Below, piece by piece: positions 17,099 to 28,000 of a DNA stretch of 64,000 nt (position 1 is the stretch's first letter; the number at the start of each line of letters is the position of its first letter). The stretch is taken from contig JADKGD010000018.1 in NCBI GenBank assembly GCA_016717145.1, positions 1-64,000 on the forward strand, read 5' to 3'. The stretch is from Saprospiraceae bacterium. GTDB lineage: Bacteria; Bacteroidota; Bacteroidia; Chitinophagales; Saprospiraceae. The notes under the pieces are model-generated. The model was not told the DNA's origin. It did no database searches and was given only the letters and a program-made list of their open reading frames with translations. A program made the position numbers and the translations under genes.

Positions 17099-19345
17099 AT
17101 GTCTTTTAAAATAACATTCATAACGGTTATCATTATATGGTGTCAAATGAGTCCATGTTTGCAACCATCGCTACCTGATGCCGGCATTGCATTTAATGAT
17201 AAAGTTGTGCCAAGAATAGATATTACCATTGATCCGGATTCACTAATGATGCTGCTTGACGACTCCAATTTATCGGAAGACCATGAATATCCTGCTAATT
17301 TTTATTGGAATGACGGAACAAATAAAGACACCATTCAAAATGTTGGGTTCAGGATAAGAGGTAATACATCCCGGGTATCTCAAAAAAAGTCATTCAAAAT
17401 AAAATTCAATCACTTTGGTTCAAAAAAATTTTATGGCTTGTCTGATTTTAATCTTAATGGCGAACATAATGATCCGTCCATTATAAGGTCAAAACTGAAT
17501 TGGGACATTCTTAAGCTGGCAGGGATAGAATCATGCAGATCCAACCACGTCGCCTTGTACATCAACAAAGAATATAAAGGATTGTATATCAATGTTGAAC
17601 ACATTAATGAGGATTACCTTAGAGCTCGTCACAAAAATCCTGATGGGCAGCTATTCAAATGTTTTTATGGTGCTGACTTTGTATTTAGAGGTACCAATAC
17701 AAATGTTTACAGCAAATCGGTATATCATGCTGAAAACAATGTAGCAGATCCTGATTACTACACTTTAATGGAATTTATTAAAGCACTGAATGATACGGAA
17801 AATCCGGATTACAGGTGTGAGCTGGAGAAAAAATTTGACGTGGATGGTTATCTGAAAACCATGGCTATGGAAGTGTTGATAGGGCATTGGGACAATCCGA
17901 TTTTTAATAAAAATAATGCTTACCTGTACTTCAACCCACAAAAAAACAAATATGAACTTATAACTTTCGACATTGACAATACATATGGTATAGACTGGTT
18001 TAATGTAGATTGGTCAAGCCGGAATATTTATTCCTGGGCGCATCCTACTGATCTGAGACCCATTTTTAATAATCTGCTCAAAGTCCCGGAATACAAAATC
18101 AGGTATGGGTATTACATCAATAAGTACATAAAGATTTTTTAATCCGGTCTTTTGAATGCCTATATGGACAATATAAAAAACAAAATAGCTCCATTCAGGG
18201 TCAATGATACTTATGCAGCTTTGGATTATGGATATAGCTATCAGGATTTTCTGTCTTCGTTTGATATGACCTTAGGCGCACACGTAAAATATGGAATAAA
18301 GGAATATGTAGCTAAAAGGTCGGAAAGTGCCAAAATTCAGGTCCAGAATATAAATATATCTCCAGTTTTCGAACTAAGAAACGTAGTCAGGACCAGTACA
18401 AATGTCCGACTATCATGTTTCCTTAACTCAGATACACCTTCAGAAGTCACCATAAACTATTCGATAGATAATGGGCCATTTATAGTTCAGATTGTCAAAG
18501 ATAATGGTGTAAGTCCCGATGAATTAGCCAATGACAATACATACAATATCAACATTAATGCAGATGCGAAAGGCACTATAAGTTATTATTACACTGCCAA
18601 AGATCAGACCGGTAAAGAATCCCGCTGGCCTGTATGCAACAATTTTGTGGAGGACATCGGTTATGCAAAACGCCTTCACTTTTTATTAATGAATTTATGG
18701 CCGACAATAATACGATTGCTGATGAAGCAGGAGAATATGATGACTGGGTGAAATCTACAATGGTGATACCGAAGATGTGTTTCTGGGAGATAAATATTTG
18801 TCTGATAATGCAAGTGGGCCAAATAAATGGAAGATGCCGGATATAACCTTAGAAAGTAAAACTTTTGACAGTTTGGGCAGATGAGGATCAATCCCAAGGT
18901 GACTTCCATACCAATTTTAAACTAAGTAAATCAGGGAATTTTTCGGCATTTTTGATGCTGAAGAAAATTACTTTGCACCCATCGATACTTTTTCATTTGC
19001 TACATGCGCAACCAATAAAACTTATGGCAGATATCCGGACGGCGTGGGAGCCACAAAAACTCTGGACAACGTGACCAAAGGAAAATCCAATGTCATTACT
19101 TTTACACAGGAAGAGCAGCTCAAAAGGTGTTCGTGTACCCAAATCCAGCTATAGATTATTTGCAGATAGCTTCACCAGATCAAGTGACCAAGCTAGTGAT
19201 TTATAATGCTTCAGGGTCAAGTTATACAAATAGTACAATCAATGCCCATTGATGGAAAAATAAATGTATCACAATGGCCGTCAGGTTTTATATAGCTCAT
19301 CTATTCGGTAAAAGCAATTACCTTTTTCATTTTATAAAATTATAG
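17099..19345 (+). pseudogene. CotH kinase family protein with lamin-tail domain and T9SS signal, many frameshifts
   Basis: The first frame (17099-18142) has a signal peptide and a CotH spore-coat-kinase-like domain: IRGNTSRVSQKKSFKIKF, LYINKEYKGLYINVEHINE, ITFDIDNTYGIDW. A second frame (18152-~18700) adds a helical end and an Ig-like segment. Then fragments in different frames give a lamin-tail domain (LFINEFMADNNTI, FHTNFKLSKSG) and a T9SS type A signal (VFVYPNPAIDYLQI, INVSQWPSGFYIAHL) ending at TAG 19343-19345. Joined it would be ~750 aa, secreted and surface-attached. CotH-like kinases phosphorylate secreted proteins in spore formers; the role in Bacteroidota is unknown. At least six breaks; error or decay cannot be separated. 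Confidence 0.8.
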
Positions 19346-19389
19346 GAGACATGACCATAAAAAAAAGACACCCAAGATCTCAAGCCATC

Positions 19390-20120
19390 TAAAATGTCCC
19401 CTGATGGGGCTTTGTACGAACTATTTAGTTGGTTTTCCAAAATGACGCCCCGAGTTCGCTAAATGGGGCTTTGGGATTCACTATACTTGCTGGAAAGCCC
19501 AGAAGATCCCCGGACTGGCATTGGTTGTACCTACGCCATCGATCTCAGCCTATCTGAAATATCGCCCCAATGGGGCTTTGGGGCAGACTATTTAGTTGAT
19601 TTTTCCAAAATAACGCCCCTTTGGGGGCTTTTTTAAGGTCGCTTAAGCGCAAATGTCGCCCCTATGGGGCTTTTGTGATTCACTATAATTGCTGGAAAGC
19701 CAAGAACGTTCCCCAGCCCGGCTTTGGTTTGTACCTATGCCATCGATCTCAACCTATCTGAAATGTCGCCCCTATGGGGCTTTGTACCAGACTATTGAGT
19801 TGCTTTTTCCAAAATAACGCCCCGATGGGGCTTTGGGGTACCCTATATTTTTCCATACTGTCGCCCCGACGGGACTTTGGGGTACGCTATAATTGTTGCA
19901 AAGCCCAGAAGTTCCACCGCAGTGCATAAGTTGTACATGTGCCATCGATCTCAGCCTTTCTGAAATGTCGCCCCTATGGGGCTTTGTGCCAGACTACTTA
20001 GTTGCTTTTTCCAAAATAACGCCCCGACGGGGCTTTGGGGTACGCTGTTTTTTTCCAAAATATCGCCCCTATGGGGCTTTGCGGTTTGCCCCAATGGAGC
20101 TTTGCGGTTAAAGCCCAGAG
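19390..20120. repeat. Cluster of GCCCC-n-GGGGC palindromic repeat units
   Basis: About ten short palindromes of the form CGCCCCTATGGGGCTTTG recur. They sit in a longer ~200-bp unit that also contains GTTGCTTTTTCCAAAATAACG, a ctggaaagcccagaag segment and GCCATCGATCTCAGCC; roughly three full units are present with small changes. No gene is encoded; apparent reading frames are by-products. A second cluster is at 22035-22420. Probably a non-autonomous intergenic repeat family. Confidence 0.8.
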
Positions 20121-20134
20121 GGCTGACATTTTGG

Positions 20135-20568
20135 TTAAAATAGTGTCCATAACCATGCATCTCCAATTTCATGGTCCTGAACGACTCCGGTAAAAATAAA
20201 ACCATTCTGTTGCAATATTTTGGTAGAAGCATTGTATTCAGGTGCCGTTTTGGCCGTAATGGTAATTGTTGGATCAAATTGTTGTGCGATGGAAATGAGT
20301 GCCTTACACGAAAATGAAGCTATACCTTTATTTTCAAATCTTTTAAATGTCCAATAAGCAATTTCGACTTTTCCGTCTTTGGGTTGTCCTGTGTAGCCGC
20401 AAGAACCAACAACCTGTCCTTCATTCATTACAAATATCCAACCCACGGTACATTAAATCCAATTTCCTGATAGTATGCATCGTAGGTCTTTAACAACATC
20501 TGACACTCTTCTGAATCAAATAATTCGCTGGACCTATCAATGTTCAGTTCGATTATGCTAAGTTCCAT
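20135..20568 (-). CDS. GNAT family N-acetyltransferase, one frameshift
   Basis: ATG 20568 opens MELSIIELNIDRSSELFDSE and reads to about 20447, where a base change in frame occurs. The rest (WIFVMNEGQVVGSCGYTGQP, VEIAYWTFKRFENKGIASFS, NASTKILQQNGFIFTGVVQD) is a clear GNAT fold, with acetyl-CoA-binding motif A around the FENKGIAS turn. Joined ~144 aa, in the RimJ/RimL-like group by pattern; substrate unknown. Sits just beside the palindromic repeat cluster. Confidence 0.8.
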
Positions 20569-20643
20569 GGTGGCAATTTATATTAAATCAGACTTTCGAC
20601 TATGTCGGCTTCAAATTATCTATTAAAATCTACATCATTTTTG

Positions 20644-21425
20644 TTAAATTATAAATGGCATGGCGTTTAATGCCTGAAATATCGTAAAACAAATAAAACT
20701 AAAATATAATATGGAAGCCAACCATATAAAACCAATAGCTTTGGATTCATTTTTTATACGATTTGACAGAAAATATCCAATTAGTGGTATCACTTGTAAA
20801 GAATGTATACCAAAAAAATGCCCAACTCTGAGGTCACCAAAAACCGTACTCCAATTGACCAAAGGCAGACCTGTCTGTCCTATCTCACCACCTATATTAT
20901 GCGAATTTATGGCACTCATATATCCACCAAAAAAACTAAATATTACAAACATCACCAAACCAATTTTGATAGAAAGTGTCAAGGGCTTGCTGGTGGCATA
21001 GGTCTTCTGACATAAAAATCTTACGGTGATGACTAACGTGGCCGTAGTAAGCCAAACGATCATCACGCCCATTAGTGCATATAAAATACCACCAACTAAT
21101 TCCGATTGGTTAAAATGCGATAACTTGCCTCTGAATGCCTGAACAATGATGACACTATTCTCAAAAAACATGACTACAAATGCCAAAACGGAATACCATT
21201 TAACACGTTTTTGATTATTGACATAATATAACAGCAAAGCCATAGTCCATGCATACAAAACTGTACTCAAACTAAATTTAATGGGTTTGATCATGGAATT
21301 GATGCCAAGCACTTCGACCGGATTGAAGAATGCATACAAAGTAAGTAGGACGGCAATGATTAAAAACACCAAACCCAAATAAGCAAGGATTACATTTTTC
21401 GAAAAATATCTTTAATGAACGTCAT
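20644..21425 (-). CDS. Conserved hypothetical membrane protein, one frameshift
   Basis: The long frame (to 21378) holds about seven transmembrane helices with FFNPVEVLGINSMIKPIKF between helices 1 and 2 and FGDLRVGHFFGIHSLQVIPL near the C-terminus. Upstream, ATG 21425 reads MTFIKDIFRK and joins after one indel near 21392 to NVILAYLGLVFLII, so the real start is 21425. ~260 aa. The start lies inside the end of the ABA4-like gene (14-bp overlap), so the two are one operon. Uncharacterised; the His in GHFFGIHSLQ within a helix is notable. Confidence 0.65.
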
Positions 21426-21842
21426 AAAATTTTTTTGATTTTACTATTTTGACTATAAAAAACAACAGATAACCCACAGGACGAAACATAAACGTAAAAG
21501 GCAGCAACAAGGTATACAGCCAACGAGATATGCCCATTTTTTGCGATACCCTAACGATATAAGCGCCTACAAAAGATCAAAAGCCAGATAATGTAACCAA
21601 CCGGCAGCAACAGCATTGTCTTGTTGAAATAATGCTTTTACATTGGCCAAAGTGCTGAAACTATCAAAATCAAAACTACCGATGTCTTTGGAAAATATGT
21701 ATACATATAGTATGGCAAAAATGACAATAATGCCGTGTAAAATAATTGTTTGGGTATACTTCCATGATGGCAAAATTATCAGAAGCAGCCAACCTAACAA
21801 GACAAATGTATTGCCAAATGAAAAAATAGAAGATGCGCTCAT
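21412..21842 (-). CDS. ABA4-like (DUF4281) membrane protein, one frameshift
   Basis: ATG 21842 gives MSASSIFSFGNTFVLLGWLL and three hydrophobic segments to AAGWLHYLAFDLL. One missing T near 21565 then restores the family motif HYLAFDLFVGAYIVR, followed by LYTLLLPFTFMFRPVGYLLF, ending at TAA 21414-21412. These are the signature parts of the ABA4-like family (named after the plant neoxanthin synthase factor). About 143 aa, four membrane helices. Operon with the overlapping downstream membrane protein. Role in bacteria unknown. Confidence 0.8.
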
Positions 21843-22034
21843 ATATGTGTATGTTTCAAATGTTTATTTTTTAATCTTTTGTGATGTTTGCGTAATGCAA
21901 ATTTCATCTTTTATGATAAATATTTTACAAGATAAAGATATTACTTAAACTCTATATCAGAATGTATATTAAATAATATTTCCATACAATTCTTTTCAAG
22001 CAAGCCATAAGAATTGCACTGCATGTAAGCATCT

Positions 22035-22420
22035 CAGCCCATCTGAAATGTCGCCCCGACGGGGCTTTGTACCAGACTATTGAGTTGCTTTTTCCAAAAT
22101 AACGCCCCTTTGGGGCTTTGGGGTATGCTAGGGTGCCGGGGGCCCCCCCGGCCGGGGTTTCCTGCCCCCGCCCCCCCCCCCCCCGGTCGCCCCCCGGGGG
22201 TTTGGGCCCCCCCCCCGGGGGTTTTTTTCCCTCCCCCCCCGGGGCGGGGGCGCTTTTTCCCCCCCGGGCGTAATGGCTGTAAAGCTCAGAAGATCCTCCG
22301 ACTGGTATTGGTTGTACCTATGCCATCGATCTCAAATCATCCGAAATGTCGCCCCTATGGGGCTTTGTGCCATACTATTGAGTTGCTTTTTCCAAAATAT
22401 CGCCCCTCGCCCCTATGGTG
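22035..22420. repeat. Second cluster of GCCCC/GGGGC palindromic repeats
   Basis: Same unit as at 19390-20120: a CGCCCCGACGGGGCTTTG hairpin, the GTTGCTTTTTCCAAAATAACG block and the GCCATCGATCTCA block. Interrupted at 22131-22269 by an unrelated G/C-only block. The remainder of 21843-22634 is AT-rich and holds nothing else I can name. Confidence 0.8.
22131..22269. other. G/C homopolymer block, probable sequence artefact
   Basis: About 140 bases made almost only of C and G runs (up to ~15 C in a row) with a few T runs, in a genome that is otherwise AT-rich. It sits exactly where the repeat unit should read from ggggtacgcta into ctggaaagcc, so it replaces or interrupts a known sequence. Most likely base-calling or consensus garbage; the frame through it is not a gene. 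Confidence 0.75.
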
Positions 22421-22634
22421 CTTTTTTATATATTGAATTAAACCTCAAAGGGATAGTCTTCTGGATGATAGAAAGTGGTGAGAGATCAAACAAAAAGGTC
22501 ATGACAAAATGGTCGATTTTTTAAACAATTTGAACGCTAATGAAAAATTCGGGTAATAACTTTTTAAAAATAAAGTACGTTTAAAGAATCAACCATAATT
22601 TTTAAAGGATATGGTCAAGTTGCCCTCAGTGTTT

Positions 22635-23509
22635 TTATTTTTTAATAATGCCACCGGTTACCTCCTTAATACTTTGAACATAAAAAAATGCTGCCGGATC
22701 AGCTTCAGAAATGGCTTCTTTGATCCGATGAATTTCGAGTCTTGTTACGATAGTCATGACTATATCACAATCATATTTAACACCAAATGAACCAGGGAGA
22801 TAGCCTCTCTCTCCTTTATAGACAGATATAGCTTTGTTGAAATCATTTACTATGATGGATTTTACTAATTCATAATCCTTGGAAACTATAGTAAGCGCTG
22901 TATATTCTTCAAATCCGTCCACGACATAATCGGCCGTTTTTGTAGCTGTAAAATATGTCAATATAGAATACATTGCTGCTTCAAGACCAAAATAAATTGC
23001 GGCGGTCAGAAAAATTAATGTATTAATAAAGAGGATGATTTCACTTGTGGTAAATCCAAATCTTTTATTCGTATACTCGGCAATAATTTCTATCCCGTCA
23101 ATGACGCCACCTCCCTTTATTACAAAACCTACACCTAAACCTATCAGAAAGCCACCAAAGATCGCAATCAAAAAATTTTGTCGTGTGTTACAGTTGGTAT
23201 GTTTACATAATTCATTCCTATAGCCATGATCATAATCGCCATAAAAGCCTGTATTGTAAATGTGGTACCAATTTTTTTATATCCAATATACAAAATGGAA
23301 TATTGAGCGCTGCAAGAAGATAACTTATATTGATATGAAATATTTCGTGCAATAGTATAGAAATCCTCTCTCACACCTCCATCAAGAAAATGATTAGGAA
23401 TCATAAAACCTTTTAATGCGATAATAGCAAAGGATATGCCCAGAAATGTATACACCAAAGACGGTACAGAAAAAATACTTTTCCAGTTTATTTCCTTATA
23501 TGATGACAT
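22635..23509 (-). CDS. YitT family membrane protein (DUF161 + DUF2179), about three frameshifts
   Basis: ATG 23509 starts SYKEINWKSIFSVPSLVYTF and a first membrane helix with KGFMIPNHFLDGGV, the usual YitT start. A neighbouring frame supplies GISILLHEIFHINISYLLAA before the first frame resumes at YIGYKKIGTTF, so two indels compensate there; a third near 23170 leads into the second half (LGVGFVIKGGGVIDGIEIIA, SEIILFINTLIFL). The C-terminal ~95 residues are the cytosolic DUF2179 domain (ALTIVSKDYELVKSII, GYLPGSFGVKYDCDIVMTI). ~290 aa. Function not established. Confidence 0.82.
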
Positions 23510-23592
23510 TTATTTTACTTTATTTATATTATTTATTACGTAAAAAATCCGTGGGTAACTATCAGGATTTTATCCGGATTGGTTCATTGTCC

Positions 23593-24175
23593 CTATGGCC
23601 ATCCCCATTTTTGTTTAATTTGGTTCAGGTGCATTTGTTTAACAGGCTCTCTGAACTTAATTCCAAAAGGCGTAAAATATCGATGATTGCTTAAAAATTT
23701 AACTTGCAAACGATCCCAGCTTTCGTCGTCTATCACAACTTTATATTCCAAAAACTCTTTATACAAAGTTTGACCTATTGGATAAAATCTGTCAGTGCCC
23801 AGATAATCAACATCAGCATCGCACAAAATTTGCTCTAGTATTGTCACAGGACTTTGAGGGAGCCTGGTGGCATGTATTAAATTACATATGACTTCAATAT
23901 CCTTATCCGTATATGACCACTTTTGGCAATAACTCCTTTACATATTTATACCTTGATCTTCGTGGTTAAAATAATCCACATAATACCTATATCATGCATC
24001 AAAGCAGCAGTCCTTAATAAATGTGCATCATGAGCTGAAATATGCATTCTTTTGATGTACCTATTACAAGTTTCCATGACTTCAAGGTATGATGAATACC
24101 ATGATAAGTCAAATTCTTAGGAATTTCAGTTTTAACTTTATTGAGAATATATTTTTTTAGCTTGCCTATATTCAT
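23593..24175 (-). pseudogene. HD-domain protein, three or more frameshifts
   Basis: ATG 24175 gives MNIGKLKKYILNKVKTEIP and LTYHGIHHT; other frames then read VMETCNRYIKRMHISAHDAH, LLRTAALMHDIG (the HD dyad), FNHEDQG, YTDKDIEVICNLIHATRLPQ and ILCDADVDYLGTDRFYPIG, ending at 23593. These are the ordered metal-binding motifs of HD phosphohydrolases (nucleotide or cyclic-dinucleotide hydrolases). About 190 aa if repaired. Breaks near 24085, 23980, 23925 and 23850. Real decay is possible. Confidence 0.7.
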
Positions 24176-24633
24176 AGCTTAAGTTTCACCAAATATAAAG
24201 CAATAAAATATTTAAGCATGCAAAAAATAAATTAAAAAATCAAAGATAAATATTAGAGATGATAAATGATTACATGATCCCTTAAATTGTTTAAATATTT
24301 AACCATCATTTGTGGCCGAACATTCAATACATAAATATATTTTAGCATAAAAATTTTAAGAAGTCAGATTTGTATTAGCTCTTCAGAAATAAATAGCCAA
24401 TGAATTGATATGTAACAAAATCCGGACAATGTCTTTTAGTTAAGACAATTTTTATAATCTTTACTCATCTCAAAATCTTCTCTTGCAAGAGAAAGACTCT
24501 CTGATTGAGCCTTAACAATACGTCACTGGTAACCTGGATTAAATCAGATAAAAAATAAATTTATCAAACATGCTACCTCAGATATTTACGCCGGGTATAT
24601 TTACTAATTCTTTAACATCAAAAAAAAAAGAAA
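24176..24633. other. AT-rich intergenic stretch
   Basis: 458 bases between divergent genes. It holds a 16-bp perfect palindrome (24478-24493, TTCTCTTG/CAAGAGAA), possibly an operator, and a weak hairpin at 24431-24446. No frame or clear TAnnTTTG box. Confidence 0.4.
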
Positions 24634-25075
24634 ATGAAAACTCTTAAAATTTTAATGGTAGTATCATTGGCAATTGGAGTTTTCTTGTAAAAGATAGTCC
24701 CTTTGGATGAAATTATCGGTACATGGAAGGCCTCAAAAGTAATCTTTTCGAATTGTACTGATCCATTGGACAATCGAACTTTAACATTTTCAAATGGCTG
24801 CTATAATGATGCAATTCAAGAGTTAACAATTTGTCTTGAGGCTATATTCAAATCTGATAATACGTATAGTAGTAAAACGACTATAACTGCAGGAAGTAAT
24901 GCTACCACAGATACAGAGACGGGGACATACACGATTACAAGTAACAATCTTAATGTGTCCACAAGGTGAGCCATGTACTGACAATCCTTATACTTTATCC
25001 AGCAATACAATTAATATTAAACAAACGGATAAAGATACCGGATGTACCAATGATCTTACTTACGTCAAAAGTTAG
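24634..25075 (+). CDS. Lipocalin-like lipoprotein, two frameshifts
   Basis: ATG 24634 begins MKTLKILMVVSLAIGVF, a lipoprotein-type signal; the frame stops where a lipobox Cys is expected. The next frame continues LDEIIGTWKASKVIFSNCTD, then TFSNGCYNDAIQELTIC, FKSDNTYSSKTT and GTYTITSNNLNV, and after a second shift near 24963 ends in NTINIKQTDKDTGC...YVKS at 25075. The IIGTW start and GTYTI strand are typical of the small lipocalin-like proteins abundant in Bacteroidota. Outer-membrane lipoprotein of unknown ligand. Its stop overlaps the convergent cyclase gene by 4 bp. Confidence 0.65.
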
Positions 25076-28000
25076 TCCAAATCTACAAAATACATATCGA
25101 TCAGACCTTTGTTTTTTGCTTCTATTTTCCCTCTGTGAGTACATGAAAAAGATGTAGAAACCAAGGCATATGTAGATTCTGATAAATTTATTTTACCAGG
25201 TGAAGATGTTGCTTCCATTCTCGCCGCAGTATTTACTGTATCACCCCAAATATCGTAAACATATTTATTTACGCCTACTATACCAGCCACTACCGCACCC
25301 GTATTAATTCCAATCCTAATATCAAATTTACATTTATTGACGGGATCTTTAACCCATTTAAGGATATCTATGGCAGTTCTGACAGTTTGATCTGCATGAT
25401 TATGGATTTGGTTGAGGGTAAACCGCATACAGCGAGATAAGCATCACCGATTGTCTTAATTTTTTCCAAACCATTTGCGGCAATGGATGTGGTCAAAAGC
25501 TCAAAACAGTGATTCAATTCCTCCACCAATGCTTTGGGAGAAAGGCTTTCACTTATTTTTGTAAAGTTTACAAAATCAGTAAACATAACGGTAACATCAT
25601 TAAATAACCTTGCCTCGGAAGTCCCGTTTTTCTTAAGTTCATTTGCAATCTCAAGAGGTAAAATATTGAGCAATAAATCATCAGATTTTTTACGCTCATC
25701 GTCAGCAAACTTCTTTTGAGTTTCGAGTTCGGAAGTTCGTTCTTTTACTTTTTCCTCGAGATTTTCATACAATAACGCATTTTCAAGTGCTATGCCGATT
25801 TGTCCGGTCAGCATATTTAGAATTTCCATTCGCCTTGGGCTGAATATGCCTTCTATTAAATTATTCTCCAGATAAATCAATCCTATTCTATTGCCTTTAT
25901 TTGTAACTGGTATACAGATTGAAGACAATACTTTATGGTTAACAATATATGGATCATGCATATATTTCGGATCCTCAATTGCATTTATTATAGTAACCTG
26001 CTCTTGGGTCCGCCAAGCGTATTGTATCACTGACATCGGAAGTATATCACTATCTATCACTGGCATGTGTTCATAAATCTTAGTCTGGTCGGGACCCGAA
26101 TTCTTCTGCCGCAATATACAGTCTGTTTGCCTTATTCAATATGAGCACTCCATACTGAGCCCCTGAATTCTCTATAATAATATATATCAACCTGCTTAAT
26201 AGGTCATCCAGTTTTATCTCGCCTGCAATGATCTGGGACGCTTTTAGTACAGTATTAAGATCCAGAACAGAATTGCTTGAAACAATAGTTTTTGTCTCAA
26301 AGCCGGCTTGCAAATTAAAAATCGCTTTATCTCTTTGGTAAGCAAAAATATCCGGATAATTGGCGGCCAATTGGTTGCATTTCCCCTGAGCGCCCCATCT
26401 GTCATAAAGTTGCATAGCGTCTTTCAGATAGTGTACACTTTGAAGAATATATAGTTGCTGACAAAATTCTCAGGACATCCTTTCACCCAATGACGGAACC
26501 ATTTTAAGCAGGTCTTAAAAATTTTATCATACTTTTTCCGGTCTTTATCATTCATATCATCATAACAGGATGATATAATAAGCCCCATATAAAAATACCA
26601 TTCTGATATAAAGTATTGTCCCAGGATATTAGCCTGATATTTTAAACCTTCTTCACCCCATTTTAATCCTTCTTTATAATCTTCAAAATAATAATAAAGT
26701 GGCAGCTTGGAATTGTAGTAGTAAGCTATGCTCGTTTGATTGCCAACCTTAATCAGTTCTTCAACATAATTTTTACCATCATACTTTGAATCATTAAGGT
26801 CCTCGCTACTCTGGGCAATTCCGGCCAATTTATGCACAGTATTCATCCTTGGAACTGCAAAACTCAATCCTATTTCTGTCTTAGTTCTTTTGAGATAATT
26901 GATATGTTCTTTAGTGTGATCAAGAACTTCAGGTAGAGGCATTCCGCTAGCTGAAATCTTCCAGAAATAGGTTGAAATAGCATACCCTCCAAAATTTTGG
27001 TCACCATTCATGAAACACTCTTTAAAGACATTGATCAAATCATCCAGAGTATCACGTAAAGGGATTCGCCAGTGGGCATAAAAGGCATTAAGTGTATAAT
27101 TTAACTTTGCTTTGATCACAGGAGAATGAGTCAATTTATTTAACCTAATAGTTAAGTCCCATAATCTGAAACCTAATTTTGATAGTCCCAGTGCAGAATA
27201 AGTTAAAGTCGAAATCCCTGCAAAACCCCAGATAGATCCGTCTGTATAGCCATGTTTAAAATGAAAACGAATGAGCCTCAAAACTACTATGACCATAAGA
27301 TTCTGATTTTCCTGATAAGCGCTTGAAGCTATATCAATCATAAACTTATTAATGGCATGTATTTCAGGATCAGCACATTCTTTGATGGCAGCTAGTTTTT
27401 CGTCATTTTGTATTTTGTAGAAAACAGAAAGAGGTATTTCATCAACTCCCATATACTATTGAATTTATTGCCCCTGTTCCTTCAGGAAAATAAATGCCGT
27501 AAAGTTTCATGGGCATCCCTTCCTGTCTGAAGTGCTTTGGCAGTGTTTCCAATTTTTAGATATAATGAGTTTTGAATATAATATACTCTAAGTTTCTCAA
27601 ACCTTGTTCGGGCGTTTTTCAGAATTTCTTCAAATAGTATTTCAGATTTTTCGTGATTGCTATTTAAATTTTCGCATTCTACCAATTCAGAAAAGAGGTC
27701 AAATGTCAATTGGTAATCTGAATCCCATGAATCTGTTTGCAATAGTTCGTGTCCAAGAGTGAGATAACGCACTGCTACATCATAAGAAGTAGAATCTTTT
27801 GCTTTTTTGCCTGCAAGCAAAAACAATTTTGCGAGTGATTTTTTTTCATCTTTATCTGTTACAAGATGCAGACTGTCGGCATAATGTGTGACAATATCAA
27901 AAACTTCATCAGCGAGTTTTTCATTAGGTGTATTTTTAAAGAGCTTTCGACCTGTTTCCAAGTGTTCTCTTGCCCTTTCGTCTACCGGAATCATAGCATA

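Noticed and set aside
19893..20277. Short frames with repeated GAL/RPYGA-like residues inside the palindromic cluster
   Set aside because: They translate the GCCCC/GGGGC repeats; both strands give similar frames, and they overlap the real GNAT gene or no gene.
22080..22524. Proline/glycine-rich frames across the G/C block and palindromic repeats
   Set aside because: They depend on the probable artefact at 22131-22269 and on repeat units that encode nothing elsewhere.
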